Positions 10,978-21,541 of a stretch of DNA of 64,000 nucleotides are shown here, piece after piece; position 1 is the first letter of the stretch, and the number at the start of each line of letters is the position of its first letter. The DNA comes from Amphibalanus amphitrite (lineage: Eukaryota > Arthropoda > Thecostraca > Balanomorpha > Balanidae), in assembly GCF_019059575.1 (NCBI RefSeq), contig NW_024881844.1, positions 310,001 through 374,000 on the forward strand. Direction: 5' to 3'. The translations under genes and the position numbers were made by a program. The notes under the pieces were generated by a model. The model made no database searches and was not told where the DNA came from. It saw nothing but the letters and a program-made list of their open reading frames with translations.

Positions 10978-11909
10978 CCCGGCAGTTGCTGGGGTATTTC
11001 GCCACCCACCGTTTGCTGGGGGGGGGGGGGCGTTAAACGCCCACAGCCGATAACTCGAGAACCAATAGGCGCAGCGAAACGCACGAGGCGGCAAACGAAA
11101 GAACGCGACAAGACGCTTCAGATGAGTACTTTAAAGTTGAATTTTGAGGTCACAGGTCGGGTCAAGGTCAGGTCAAACACCTAAAATCGGGCTTTCAGTA
11201 GCATGGACTTCAGTACTTCGCATTGCAATGGGCGCCTCTCGTCAGTAACTCTGTCAAAACGGTGCACAATCCATCATATAAGGCCTACAAGAGTGTCGGC
11301 TTCATGTAGGGGTCAGTCAAGCATAGGTCAGGGTCAAGGTCAGGTCAACCGGGTAGGCACATACCTATCCCCGAAAATCAAAACTGATATTCGCAGCCCG
11401 TGACACATGTTTTATGGGTAATTTTGGGCGTAGAACACGAATGTGACATTCATTTTATCATATCTGTACGTGTTTGGCTCAAAAAGCTCAATTTAGGAAA
11501 TGAATGTATCATGGTCTTGAAGTAGTCACGAGAAATTGCCAAGATTTAGTTCAAGATTTTGGAAAATGCGGAACGATAATCACTAATCGAAGATAGCCAT
11601 TTGATTCTTCATGGTGTTGGCAGTCTAATGGCGTTCATGGCATGTCTGTATGTCTATTTTGTGATTTTATATGATTTTTTGAACATATGCCTTTTTCGGT
11701 CGAAAACTCAGTAATCATGACGTCACTAAAACCTCGATATCTCAAAAATTTTCCGACCGATTTTTTTTTAACTTTGTCACAATAAACTTCAATCAATTCC
11801 CTACAGGTACCCAAAATTTGGCGCGCCTGCGGCGCCTCGTTTTATGCTATAGCCCCGCGAAAAAAGTGGGGGCGTTAACGCCCCCCCCCCCCCCCCAGCA
11901 ACTCGCGGG
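10978..11909. mobile_element. TTAA-type MITE, chain element 1
   Basis: TTAA lies on both sides (10974-10977 and 11910-11913). Termini are CCCGGCAGTTGCTGGGG and, reverse-complemented, CCCGCGAGTTGCTGGGG. Subterminal hairpins are built as G-run/CGTTAAACG/C-run (about 11016-11043) and GGGGGCGTTAACGCCCCC (about 11868-11885). The 932-bp body carries AGGTCA words. Parts of it recur at about 22195-22920. Confidence 0.75.
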
Positions 11910-11913
11910 TTAA

Positions 11914-12478
11914 ACCTCGCCAGGCGAGGGCCTTTTCCATAACACAGACGCCGAGGGGGGTTGGTACGACCCCCCTCTCGCGATTGGCTCCTATAGCACT
12001 TAGAAACGCCAAATTTACAGGGTAGGTGGGTCCATAGAAGATCTCGCCCCTGTGAAAGTTTGGTGACTCTAAGTCAATATTTAGGGGGTTTTTGGGGGTA
12101 TGAGTGCAAAAATTTTGCTAAAACATGTTAAAAGTTTTTCGCTTATAACTTTTTACCTAGAAAATATAGAGCAAAAATAAAAGCACCAGTAAACTCAGGA
12201 CGTCCGTGCGCATCAAATGATATACTTCGTTACCAATTTCAGTGAACTCTGGAGTTCAGTTGCCGCTAAGCTAGTCCAATTTCCCCTGACCTTGTACCGG
12301 TTTTTGTGACCTGGTGACCTGACCTGAAAAGACTGGGACTTCAAATTTTCAGGAAAGGTGCGAAAATGTTGCCCCAGAGGGTATGTCAAATTTGGCGGCG
12401 CTACGCGCCGCTGTTTTTACGTTATTTGCAAAAAACCTTAGGGGGGTTGCATCAACACCCCGCCTCGTCGGGCGAGGG
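11914..12478. mobile_element. TTAA-type MITE, chain element 2
   Basis: It is flanked by TTAA at 11910-11913 (shared with element 1) and 12479-12482 (shared with element 3). The left end is ACCTCGCCAGGCGAGGG; the right end, reverse-complemented, is CCCTCGCCCGACGAGGC. The left hairpin is GGGGGGTTGGTACGACCCCCC (stem G/C, variable loop). It has no coding capacity. Confidence 0.65.
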
Positions 12479-13229
12479 TTAACCCGCGCCCTGGTGGGGT
12501 CTGTTTATAACGCGACCTGGTAGGGGGGGCTATTTTTTGCCCCCCTCGTATCTCCGAAACTACTGAACGGATCCGCAAAATTCAAACGGCGTTCGAAAGG
12601 CCTGTCAAATTTGTCAAGGGAAACCAAATTTCATTGACCTCGGGGTCACCGATGACGTCACAGGTCAGGTCAAAGATGAAATGTTTCACCGTTCACGGGT
12701 CTTCTAGGGAATGCGCTATAACACCGAGGAAAACGCATTTTGTCGAGAATCAGCGGTAGGGCGTCAGTTGCCTAGTAGATATGTTGCTTTTAGAGGTCAC
12801 TGGCAATACCAGGTCAGGTCACAGGTCAGGTCACCAAGGGTCACAGGTCAGGTCACATGAGCCCAACTTTACTAAGGTTGTGTGATACATGTTTTATGGC
12901 CAATTTTTCATTTCCAACTCAATGGTGTTGGTTATAAGACTATCAGGTACGGCTTAGGTCACTTTCTGGTGAAGTTCAAGTCAAGGTCAGGTCAAGGTCA
13001 GGCCAAAAAAGGTCAAATTTTAAAGTTGATAGTTTTGCATAAAATGGGTATTGATTCGATGCAGCTCGTCACGGGGAATCACGAAGTCACGAAAATCGGG
13101 AAAATCGGGACCTGTTAGAAAGTCGTAATGTGTGGCTGCTGTGGGGTTTTCCGGGGTGCTGATCACGAATATCGTGTTAGTTTTGATCCGAGATGATGTT
13201 TCTAAGTATTTAAACCACGGGGACGGGTA

Positions 13230-15270
13230 GGGGAAGCCGGGGGAAGCCCGGGCGCGGGGGAAGCCCGGCCACCCCGTTTCCGGCTAAATTATTCACAATA
13301 AAATGCTCAACTGTTTGTCCTTTCAGCGTGGCAGCTAAGGTAACGACAGCAAAAAAGTTAAGGCTGACAAAAATTGCATATTGTTTAAGTTATAGCGCAA
13401 AAATGATATTTTAATCGTTTTTAGCTAAAAAGTGAGATATCTTGCACTGTTAATGTTATACCATACAGTACTAATATTTATACGAATGTTATGTAAGGAC
13501 AGTTTAAGTGTTTGTAGTGAGGGGTGACGAGGCAGGCTGGCTTAAGTATGACATTTTTTCGAATATCGCTGTTCTAAAATAAAAATTAGCACATTGGGGT
13601 AACCCCGGGCGAGTGGCCAAGCTTACCCCCAACCGAGAGCAATGCCACTAAACCACTGTTTTCCATGAGATAATAGGTACTGAGCAGGTTTGGTTTACAC
13701 CTAGATCAAAGATAAATTTCGAAAATAAACATGTTATCATAGACAAAGCCAGTCATGTCACTTAAGGTCAACTAGGGTCAAACTACGTTTTTGCAGATAA
13801 CGCGACAGACAATGAAGCTAGAGCTTCGAAAATGGAGTCGTTGTGTTCTTCTTCATCAGCCGAGTCGAATGACATGCAATATGATGCATTAAGGTAAAAA
13901 GAAAAATAAATTTTAAGGAATTTTAAAATACACATTTTTTGTCAATTTCGCATCACGATTTTCATCGACCTGTATTGTATATGTAGTAGGGTGAATAGGT
14001 CAAAAACGCCCCCCTTAAGCGCGAAACCTTCTGACACTCAACCCAACACAGATTACTTAAACCTTTGGGCACCATCATGTAGCTCATTCTTTTTACTACG
14101 TTTTGAGACCAAGAAAAGACACCTGCGTGTGGTATTTAACCCCCCAAAAAGGTTTTCGCATACCCTTGCAAAAGGGCGTTTTGCCCCATACCCTGGGTAA
14201 TACGCCCACACCCATGTGCAAAGCGCCCCCACCCCATCTATCAACAGAAAATGATGAACATGGCAGAACTTGACGTCATTCTGACGTCATTTGTGGTCAA
14301 CCTATCATAGCCTTTGGAATAAAATTTTGTTGCAATGTGTAAAATGGATGCCCGGAGGAGTCCTGAAAGTTTGGTGACGATATCTGCAGTCGTTTAGGAT
14401 ATATCAGCAAAAAAGGACAGGGAGAGGCCTTTTCGGCCCCGACCTACAGGGCGCTACCCTGCACTCTCACCACCGTGCAAAACGCCCCCCTTTCAGAAAA
14501 CTGGGGGCGTCTTGCCCCATGCATCGAGTAGGCGTCTTGCCCCATCCACTCCATTTCCGGTCAACAAAATATTGACAAAAAACGCGCCACTAACGCTGCA
14601 GCATAATATATTCAACAGAATGACAATAAAACGCAGTTTTGAGTGATGTGCACAATTAGCAAGTTTTGTGATATAAAGAGGGCATCAAAATCTTAGGAAT
14701 CTTCTGTAAAAACAACAAAAACAACACCCAAAACCAACATCAGCACCTACCCACGCTGCTCCTCAAGACTCAGAACCGGAAATAGAGACCTACGTAAACA
14801 AGCAGCTGACTGTTCTGAAAGACAGGATAAAACACCTATCCGTCGATAAGAAATGCGATTTTTTTTAGGGGAGGCGTTTTACCCAGGGGTGCGTTTTCCC
14901 CACAGTTACCCTAGACGCTAGCTAAAATACCAGTAGTGACATAAACTCTAAGATGTCCAGAGCTAATCAGTACCTTAATATTTCACTTTCCGTTTATATT
15001 TGGAAAACACATAATGGTTTCATCAACTTGTTGTAAAGCGCTGGGGAGGTGGCCGGCGTTACCCCTATGCCGGGCTTACCCCAGAAAAATCAACACTTTT
15101 TTAAAACTCGATTTTCTCAACCTTATACTTATTCCACAAAACCGAATTTTTGGGAAAACACGGCCAATGAACTTAGGTAGCTAGCAGGATATCAACATTT
15201 TATACAGCATGTATGGTATGTAATAAAAATGAAAAAGAGCTTACTATGCCGGGCTTCCCCCGGCTTCCCC
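13230..15270 (+). mobile_element. TA-flanked MITE (mariner-like), copy A, carrying a nested insert
   Basis: Terminal inverted repeats GGGGAAGCCGGGGGAAGCCC and GGGCTTCCCCCGGCTTCCCC are flanked by TA duplications (13228-13229 and 15271-15272). Without its nested 923-bp insert and that insert's TA, it is about 1116 bp, matching the 1122-bp inverted copy at 49744-50865. It has no transposase. The TA duplication suggests Tc1/mariner-type mobilisation. Confidence 0.85.
13989..14911. mobile_element. Nested TA-flanked insert inside MITE copy A
   Basis: Ends are GGGTGAATAGGTCAAAAACG and, reverse-complemented, GGGTAACTGTGGGGAAAACG. TA lies on both sides (13987-13988 and 14912-14913). The sister MITE at 50.1 kb has the uninterrupted site (GTAGTAGACGCTAG when reverse-complemented), which defines both borders. 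The body repeats words such as GGGCGTTTTGCCCCAT and GGCGTCTTGCCCCAT. It has no coding capacity. Confidence 0.85.
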
Positions 15271-15786
15271 TATTCGTAATGCGTGTCAACCGCCTCTGAC
15301 AGCTTTGTACTCGTAACATGTCCAACACTACTTCGTAAATGTTCAAATGGTTGCTAAATTCGAATTCAGCTCCAAAAACTAGCCTAGAAACATGTAAAAC
15401 TCGAAAAAGTGGACCGAGGTCACCAAAGGTCAATGGCCTGACCTGACCTTCAGGTGACCTTGACATCCATCCAAATGCATGGGAGCAACATCAAATCACA
15501 TGTTTGAACGTTCGGAACCACAAAAGCTTGCAAACGCGCGGCTAATGCGAGCCGGCATACGCCGAATCGCGATTCCGTCCAAACATGGTCTCGGAAAGTA
15601 GGTCACAGGTCAAATGTCATTTGGGTCAAGGTCATGAAATTTTCAGGGTAGGTGTAAAATTGATCAATGCGAGGGACTGAAAGTTTCGTCGCGATCGACC
15701 GCTTTTTACGCGAGTTATTCGCGAAAAACCTTAGTGGATAGTTGCATACCCCCCCCCCCCCTGTGCCGGCGTCCGGCGAGGGTTAA

Positions 15787-16975
15787 CCCTCGCCCCGTTG
15801 GGGGGGGGGCCATTTTGGCCCCCTGTGGTTTTGCCTGAATAGGAAGAAAACGGCGGCGCGCAGCGCCGCCAAATTTTCAGCACCTTCCCGGGCATCAATT
15901 TGACACCTTCACACCAAATTTCAAGTCTTAGGTTACCTTAGGTCAGGAGTTATTGAGGTCAAACTGAGGTCATGTTCGAGCAAAAATGAGCAAAAAACAT
16001 GCAATCTTGAAACGCTCACCAAATCTACAGTTATCAAGCAATTTTAAAGTTCTTTATATGGTCTAGTAGACAAAAAAGCGGCGCTACAAAACTGCTATCT
16101 CGGATTTTCAAAAGTTTTGGTTTTTGACCAAAAAATATTCAAAAAATTGATTTTTTTAGAAAAACTAGGATAAAATCCAAAAAATTTCCGAATTTCGAAA
16201 AAAAAACCGGAATATATGTGATAGTCCCAGCGCTCTTCTATATACATACCAAATTTAAGATCGATATCTCGTTTTTTGGCCAAGTTATAGCGAAAAAAAC
16301 TGTTCAAAAATGATGGCATCAAATTTTTGAACTCAATTTTTTTGCGATTCTAGATCACGTACGGCAAAACAAAGACCACCATTGAACTCCCCGTGACGAG
16401 CTGCATCGATTCAATACCCATTTTATGCAAAAATATTAACTTTGAAATTTGACCTAATTTTACCTGACCTTGACCTGACCTTGACCTGACCTTGACCTGA
16501 CCTTGGCCAAAACGTGACCTAAGCTGGCCCCAAAGGCTGCCTGACCCACATAATCGCATTTGTGATGTAAAATGGACCATAAAACATGTATCACACGACA
16601 CTTTCATATTGTGACCCCCCCGTGACCTGACCTCTGTGACCTGACCTGGTATCAGTGACCTCAAATAGCAAAATATGTGTTTGAAGAACATTTCCCCATC
16701 GATGATTTTCAATGAAACGCATTTTACTCGATTTTACAACGCATTTCTTGAAATGCCTGTAAATGGTGAAAATTGGACATTTGACCTGACCTGTGACGTC
16801 ATCGGTTTGACCTAGGTCAATAAAATTGGGTCACAAGGTAGTTCCCCGTTGGGGCTATCCAACGCCGTTTACCGCTTGTCGCTATGTTGCGTGGTTCTCG
16901 AGATCTTAGAGGGGGCCAAAATGGCCCCCCCCCCCAACCGGGCGCGTTGCTCGGCAGAGCCCAACGGGGCGCGGG
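15787..16975. mobile_element. TTAA-type MITE, chain element 4
   Basis: TTAA lies on both sides (15783-15786 and 16976-16979). Termini are CCCTCGCCCCGTTGGG and, reverse-complemented, CCCGCGCCCCGTTGGG. Hairpins of GGGGGCCATTTTGGCCCCC type sit at both ends (about 15802-15823 and 16910-16934). The interior contains repeated TGACCTGACCT arrays (16450-16510, 16610-16660) and one block (about 16364-16440) that is an inverted copy of 13018-13100. Confidence 0.8.
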
Positions 16976-16979
16976 TTAA

Positions 16980-18025
16980 CCCTCGCCGGACGACGGGGGA
17001 GTGCCGCCCCCCATAGGGTTTTTTTCACGATAGCTCCAAACACGCTGGCGATAGATAGCTGAAACATGGCATACCTGACCTTTGATTCCAGCCGGACCTT
17101 TAGACACCAACCGCATTTTTGGGTCAGGTCAGGTCACTGACCTATGACGTCATAAGTGAACCTCTGCACGGTCTTCAGATGTCGCAACTTCGCAACGCCC
17201 TCGCTGCCAGAGGAGATGTCACAGGGAAATGAAACTTGCAGGCTAGTATCCATTATCCATTATCCATTATCCATTATGTGTCTCACAACTTGTATATCTC
17301 GGATTTTTCCTAAAGGTCATATGAGGTCAGGTCATTCTCGTGACCTCACCATTATAAGTCAATGGGGGAAAATGAAAACTGCTATTCTGGCGCCGGGAGC
17401 GATCTCCAAGTATCTCAAGCACACAGAATCGTGATTTGATGCACTCCTTGCAAGGTTATATGCGTCCCTTTTGCCATGTTGACCTTGTCATACGTCATTT
17501 ATGACGTCATCAAGGTCAGATTAGTTTTCGTCAATAACTCTTGATCAAATTGAGCTAGCGAGTCGGGAAGGCCACCAAGGGACTCAGGAAGACCTGCCGA
17601 ATCGAATGATATGGGACATGACCTCTTTCGACCAACTTCGTGACCTGGGGGTGCTGACCTGACCTTGACCTGAGGTCAACACCCCAAGTTGACCTTACCC
17701 GGACAAAAAGTATGTCATTCGACGCGCCTGAGCGAAACGAACACGATTCTGCCAAAATCGCGGCTCTGCGGCCGTTTTTTGCGAAGTTATTCACCAAAAA
17801 CTGAACCGTAACTTGGGGCACTTGACCTGACCTCAGAGGTCACCGGTTGACCTAGGACCTTAAAATCGGGTACCAATCTCTGCGTCTTGTAACGGCGCAC
17901 ACGCTCGTTTTTTCCGCGACACGCTGGCTCCACCAGGGGCGAAACGGCGAGGGGGTCGTACCCCCCCCCCCCCCCCCCCCCCCTCGGCCGGCGCGTATGT
18001 AGAAAGCCAATAGGTCCGGCGAGGG
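16980..18025. mobile_element. TTAA-type MITE, chain element 5
   Basis: The left side is TTAA 16976-16979 and the right side is TGAA 18026-18029, probably a mutated TTAA. Termini are CCCTCGCCGGACGAC and, reverse-complemented, CCCTCGCCGGACC. The right part matches the right part of the 34.5-kb element (CCTAGGACCTTAAAAT, ACACGCTCGTT, AGGGGCGAAACGGC). A long C-run hairpin lies at about 17952-17983. Confidence 0.72.
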
Positions 18026-18029
18026 TGAA

Positions 18030-18590
18030 GCAGTCGAAACAAGCACTTTTGGACAACTGACATGTGAATGAGACGTGGAAAGGCAGTAAAAACAGCTGCA
18101 ATGCGTTCAGTTTTACAATAGGCAATCGATTGGGATGCCACATGAGTTTTACCGGTCAGGTCATGAGCTCGACCTTAAAAAATGTTTATCTTTGGATGAT
18201 GTCGAGGTCAAATTACACACCATTCTACACCATTGGACGAGAGAGACATGATGCTAGCCGAGCTGATTGTTTTTAATGCCTATGTACCCACAACAATGAC
18301 AACAATGCACCGCTTGGCTACGCTTGGCTTGCGTTCCAGGACCGTAGTGACGTCACAGGAAGGGACGCGGGCGGACCGCTGATGACCCGCCCGCTGTCAA
18401 AGGGCGGGCTGGGTTTGACGGGCGCATAATAGCGGCCGCGCGCGTGTTCCTGAAAGCGATAGCGAAGGCACGGGCGCCGGAAGGGTTGGACGCTTTGACC
18501 CTCTCCCAGACCTCCCGCTGTTACTGCCAAGGTTACTGCTACTGAGAAGGAAAATAAGTGACGGTGGTGTTCACACAGGCTTTTCACTAA
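18030..18590. other. Spacer without recognised genes
   Basis: Mixed sequence with a GC-rich part at 18330-18530. No exon or terminal repeat was identified. Confidence 0.4.
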
Positions 18591-20102
18591 AGCCCATTAA
18601 TGCCGGAATTTTTATTTTTTGAATCTTAAGTTGTCCTTAACAAATGTAAGCCACACGGGTCCCAGCAAGAAAACTGTGCAAGCTTTAAAATATTGTTCCA
18701 TCGGTTCTCAAGTTATCAGCATGGGTCATAAATGACCCAACCGGCATTAGTATAGTCACAAACAAGGAGTTATCACGAAAACAGATTTAGCTAGATACCT
18801 TATTGTGCATACTGTATAGCGGTCTCAGACAAACTATATTGAGAGGCACTGCATTGCAATGCTTTGCAACGTCTCATTGGCGAGGCCGTTGGTGCTGCCG
18901 GCAGGCCTGTGGTGCCCCTGTTAGGCCTCTGGTGCTCCTGACACTGTCAGGGGCACCATAGGCCTGACAGGCCTGTGGTGTCCCTGGAAGGACTGTGTTG
19001 CCCCTGGGCCCTGACAAGCCTGAGGTGCCCCTGACAGGCTTGTGGAGCCCCTGTCAGGCCTGCGGTGCCATTGCTAGGCCTGTGGTGCCCCTGGCAGGCT
19101 ATGGGGCCCCTGGCGGGCCTGTGGTGCCCCTGCTAGGCCGCTGGTGCCCCTGGGTCCTGGCAGGACTGTGGTGCCCCTGACAAGCCTGAAGTGCTCCCGA
19201 CAGGCCCGTGTAGCCCTTTACAGGCCCAAGGTGCCCGTGCGAGGCTGGTGATGCCCCTGTGAGGTCGATGGTGCCCCTGGCAGGCCTCCTGGCAGGTCTG
19301 TGGCGCCTCCTGGCAGACCTGTGGTGCTCTTGCTACGCTGATGGTGCTCCTGCAGGTCTGTGGTGCCCCTATCAAGCCTGTGGTACCCCTGACAGGCCCG
19401 TGGTGCCCCACATCCGTCCGAGTCGCCGGCCCGACCCGCGTTACGGCCCCGTACGACTGGTCCGCACATGCTATCCCAGCATTGCAACACTAGGCCTGTG
19501 GTGCCCCTGTCAGGCCTGTGGTGCCCCTGATAGGTCGGTGGTGCCTCCGCGCCCCAAGGGAGGTCATGAGTGACCCATATGACCCCCTCCTTTGGATCCG
19601 CCACTGTGATCTGATCACAACCCCAAGAAATAAATAATCGTATAATCATCAGCTGCTTCCCTTGTATTCAACATACGAGAAAATTGGCAACACTATTGCC
19701 GGCTGGGTCATTTATGACCCAAGGATATTTATCGAGGAAAAAATGCTATCCGATGGCGACAAGAAGGGCAAAAATATATATCATGCCTTTTTCAGACAAA
19801 TTTAAATGCCAGGTGGACGATCATTCAACAGATAGTAAAGTGCAAGCATGATATAATATTACTTTTTGGGGCGGCGCGCCATCGCCAGTGACCGGCGGCT
19901 GTGCAGTCCCGTCGTCTTTGGCTCCAGAAACTTCAGTGGACAAGCTCACACAAGTTTTATGCGGCTCCGACGCTCGTCACTGAACCCACAAATCCAACAA
20001 AACACACGCACAAGTTCCTCAAAGTGCTACTTGCCTCCATTGAGAAAAAACATTAAGATTTTGCTTTTGGGTCATATATGACCCAAGCGGCATTAATGGG
20101 CT
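18591..20102. mobile_element. Inverted-repeat-bounded element of about 1.5 kb with GGGTCAT palindromes
   Basis: Both ends carry AGCCCATTAATGCCG in inverted orientation (18591-18605 and 20088-20102). Three 16-bp palindromes of the form GGGTCATNNATGACCC lie at 18723-18738, 19705-19720 and 20069-20084, each near a CCGGCATTA-like word or a terminus. A TTAA lies inside each terminal repeat, so a TTAA-specific element is possible, but no clean target duplication was seen. The centre is a minisatellite. Confidence 0.55.
18893..19547. repeat. Minisatellite, about 20-bp unit (GGCCTGTGGTGCCCCTGACA)
   Basis: About thirty diverged copies of a roughly 20-bp unit occur, with TGGTGCCCCTG the best-preserved core. 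Proline- and glycine-rich frames on both strands are by-products of the repeat. The right edge is followed by GGATCCGCCACTG (about 19593-19605), which resembles a hAT-type end, but no partner end was found. Confidence 0.85.
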
Positions 20103-20530
20103 AATTTCTGACGTTTCGCACGTGTCGTCAACAATTCTCGTCCCCTAGAGATACTTGCACGAACATTAAGGTAACCGGCCTGTTAGCTTGAAACGCCGCC
20201 AAAAACATACTGCTCCATGGTATAATCTCTTCCATGCGTGTGACCGATCTGGAGCCTTTTCGCATTAGATCGATGCGTGTTTTTATCGATATAGGATCTC
20301 CATCGATCTTAGAATTTGCGATCTGAATGATGGGGTGGAGCAAGATTAGAATGGGTCTGAGCCAGGACAGTAGAATCGGAGTTGAACCCAGAGTCACCAA
20401 AATCTTACTAACTCGGACTCCGGAGTAGAATCGACATCGCTAACTGAATGGCTCAAAGTTATACCCGAAGCGGAAGCTGTCTGCCGAAAAATAGCCGTTT
20501 CACGACGGGCTTTCTGGCGAGTGGACTTAC
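20103..20530. other. Spacer without recognised genes
   Basis: Nothing supported was seen between the two elements. Confidence 0.4.
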
Positions 20531-20538
20531 ATATATGT

Positions 20539-21001
20539 CAGTGTTCGCCATGGGCCGGGCCAGCCAATCGGTCATGGGCTGGGCTGGGTCACGGGCTGGG
20601 CTGGGCCCTCAAATATAAATAATCGATGGGCTGTGGTGAGTGTGGATGGGCTGGGACAAGGACTGTAAAGTGGACTCAGAGGTTCGCGACTGAGCTAAAA
20701 ACAAAAACTAGCTTATTTCTGTGAAAGACTAAAAAAACGAATGAAAGCATATATGTGCAATGTGCATTGTGCGTGCATGCTGCTCCCAAAAGATTGTTTC
20801 TTTGCGCCTATGGGTGACATATGTAATACCTGTTTGGTGTCCATGATCCATTCATTTTTGACGGGCTGATCCGGGCTGGACGGGCTAGACCGGGCTGGGC
20901 TTCAACAATTTTACTATGCATGGGTTCGCGCTGGGGTGGGCTGTCAACCCATGGGCCTGGGTCGGGCTGGACTGGGATTTTGCGGCCCGTGGCAAACACT
21001 G
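20539..21001. mobile_element. Small hAT-type element with GGGCTGGGC-rich subtermini
   Basis: Ends are CAGTGTTCGCCATGGGCC and, reverse-complemented, CAGTGTTTGCCACGGGCC. The adjacent 8-mers ATATATGT (20531-20538) and TTATATGA (21002-21009) agree at six positions, consistent with an aged 8-bp duplication. Repeated GGGCTGGGC words lie near both ends. It has no coding capacity. Confidence 0.72.
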
Positions 21002-21076
21002 TTATATGAACTAAATCTACAAAATTATCTTTAACAGCAAATATGTTCATATCATGACTTTATTTTAGTGTTTTAA

Positions 21077-21541
21077 CCCTCGCATTGTAGGGGTAGTTGG
21101 ATGGACCCGCGTCCCGCCCCCTCGGTTTTTCGCGAATAATCTCGCTCAAAAAGCGGACGATCGCGACGAAACTTTCAGTACCCCAGAGTTGATCAATTTT
21201 ACACATGCTCTTTTTCTTTCATGAACTTGACCCAAATGACCTTTGACCCATGGATCAAAGGTCAAAGAAAAAGGCCAGGGCTGGCCTTTTTCTCGAGACC
21301 ATGTTTGACCGAAATCGCGATGTCAGCGTATGTCAGATCACAATGTCCGCGCGTTTCCAGTCTTTTTTGTGTTGTAAACGTCCAAACATGTCAAATGATG
21401 TTCGTCCCATGCGGCATGCATTACGGTGGGTGCCAAGGTCACGTAAAGGTCAGGTCAGGGTCATTGATCTTTGAGGACCTTGATTCACTTTTTCGAGTTT
21501 TACATGTCCCTGGCATCCGTTTGAACATTTACTTAGTAGTT
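21077..21541 (+). mobile_element. Left part of a TTAA-type element (same family as 33818-34704)
   Basis: TTAA at 21073-21076 is followed by CCCTCGCATTGTAGGGG, then GCGAATAATCTCGC, GCGACGAAACTTTCAGTA and AGGTCA words in the same order as the 33.8-kb copy. It is cut off at about 21541, where another repeat starts. Confidence 0.68.

Larger units (their letters stand above)
12483..15782 (-). mobile_element. TTAA-type element, chain element 3, interrupted by a TA-flanked MITE
   Basis: It lies between TTAA 12479-12482 and TTAA 15783-15786. Its right end, read on the minus strand (CCCTCGCCGGACGCC, G-run, GCGAATAACTCGCG, GCGACGAAACTTTCAGT), matches the left end of the 33.8-kb element, so it is inverted relative to that copy. 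The block GGGGTGCTGATCACGAATAT at about 13156 matches the 34.4-kb region inverted. A 2.04-kb insertion at 13230-15270 splits it. Confidence 0.7.

Noticed and set aside
19593..19606. GGATCCGCCACTG as the right end of a hAT element containing the minisatellite
   Set aside because: No matching left end or 8-bp duplication was found upstream of 18893.
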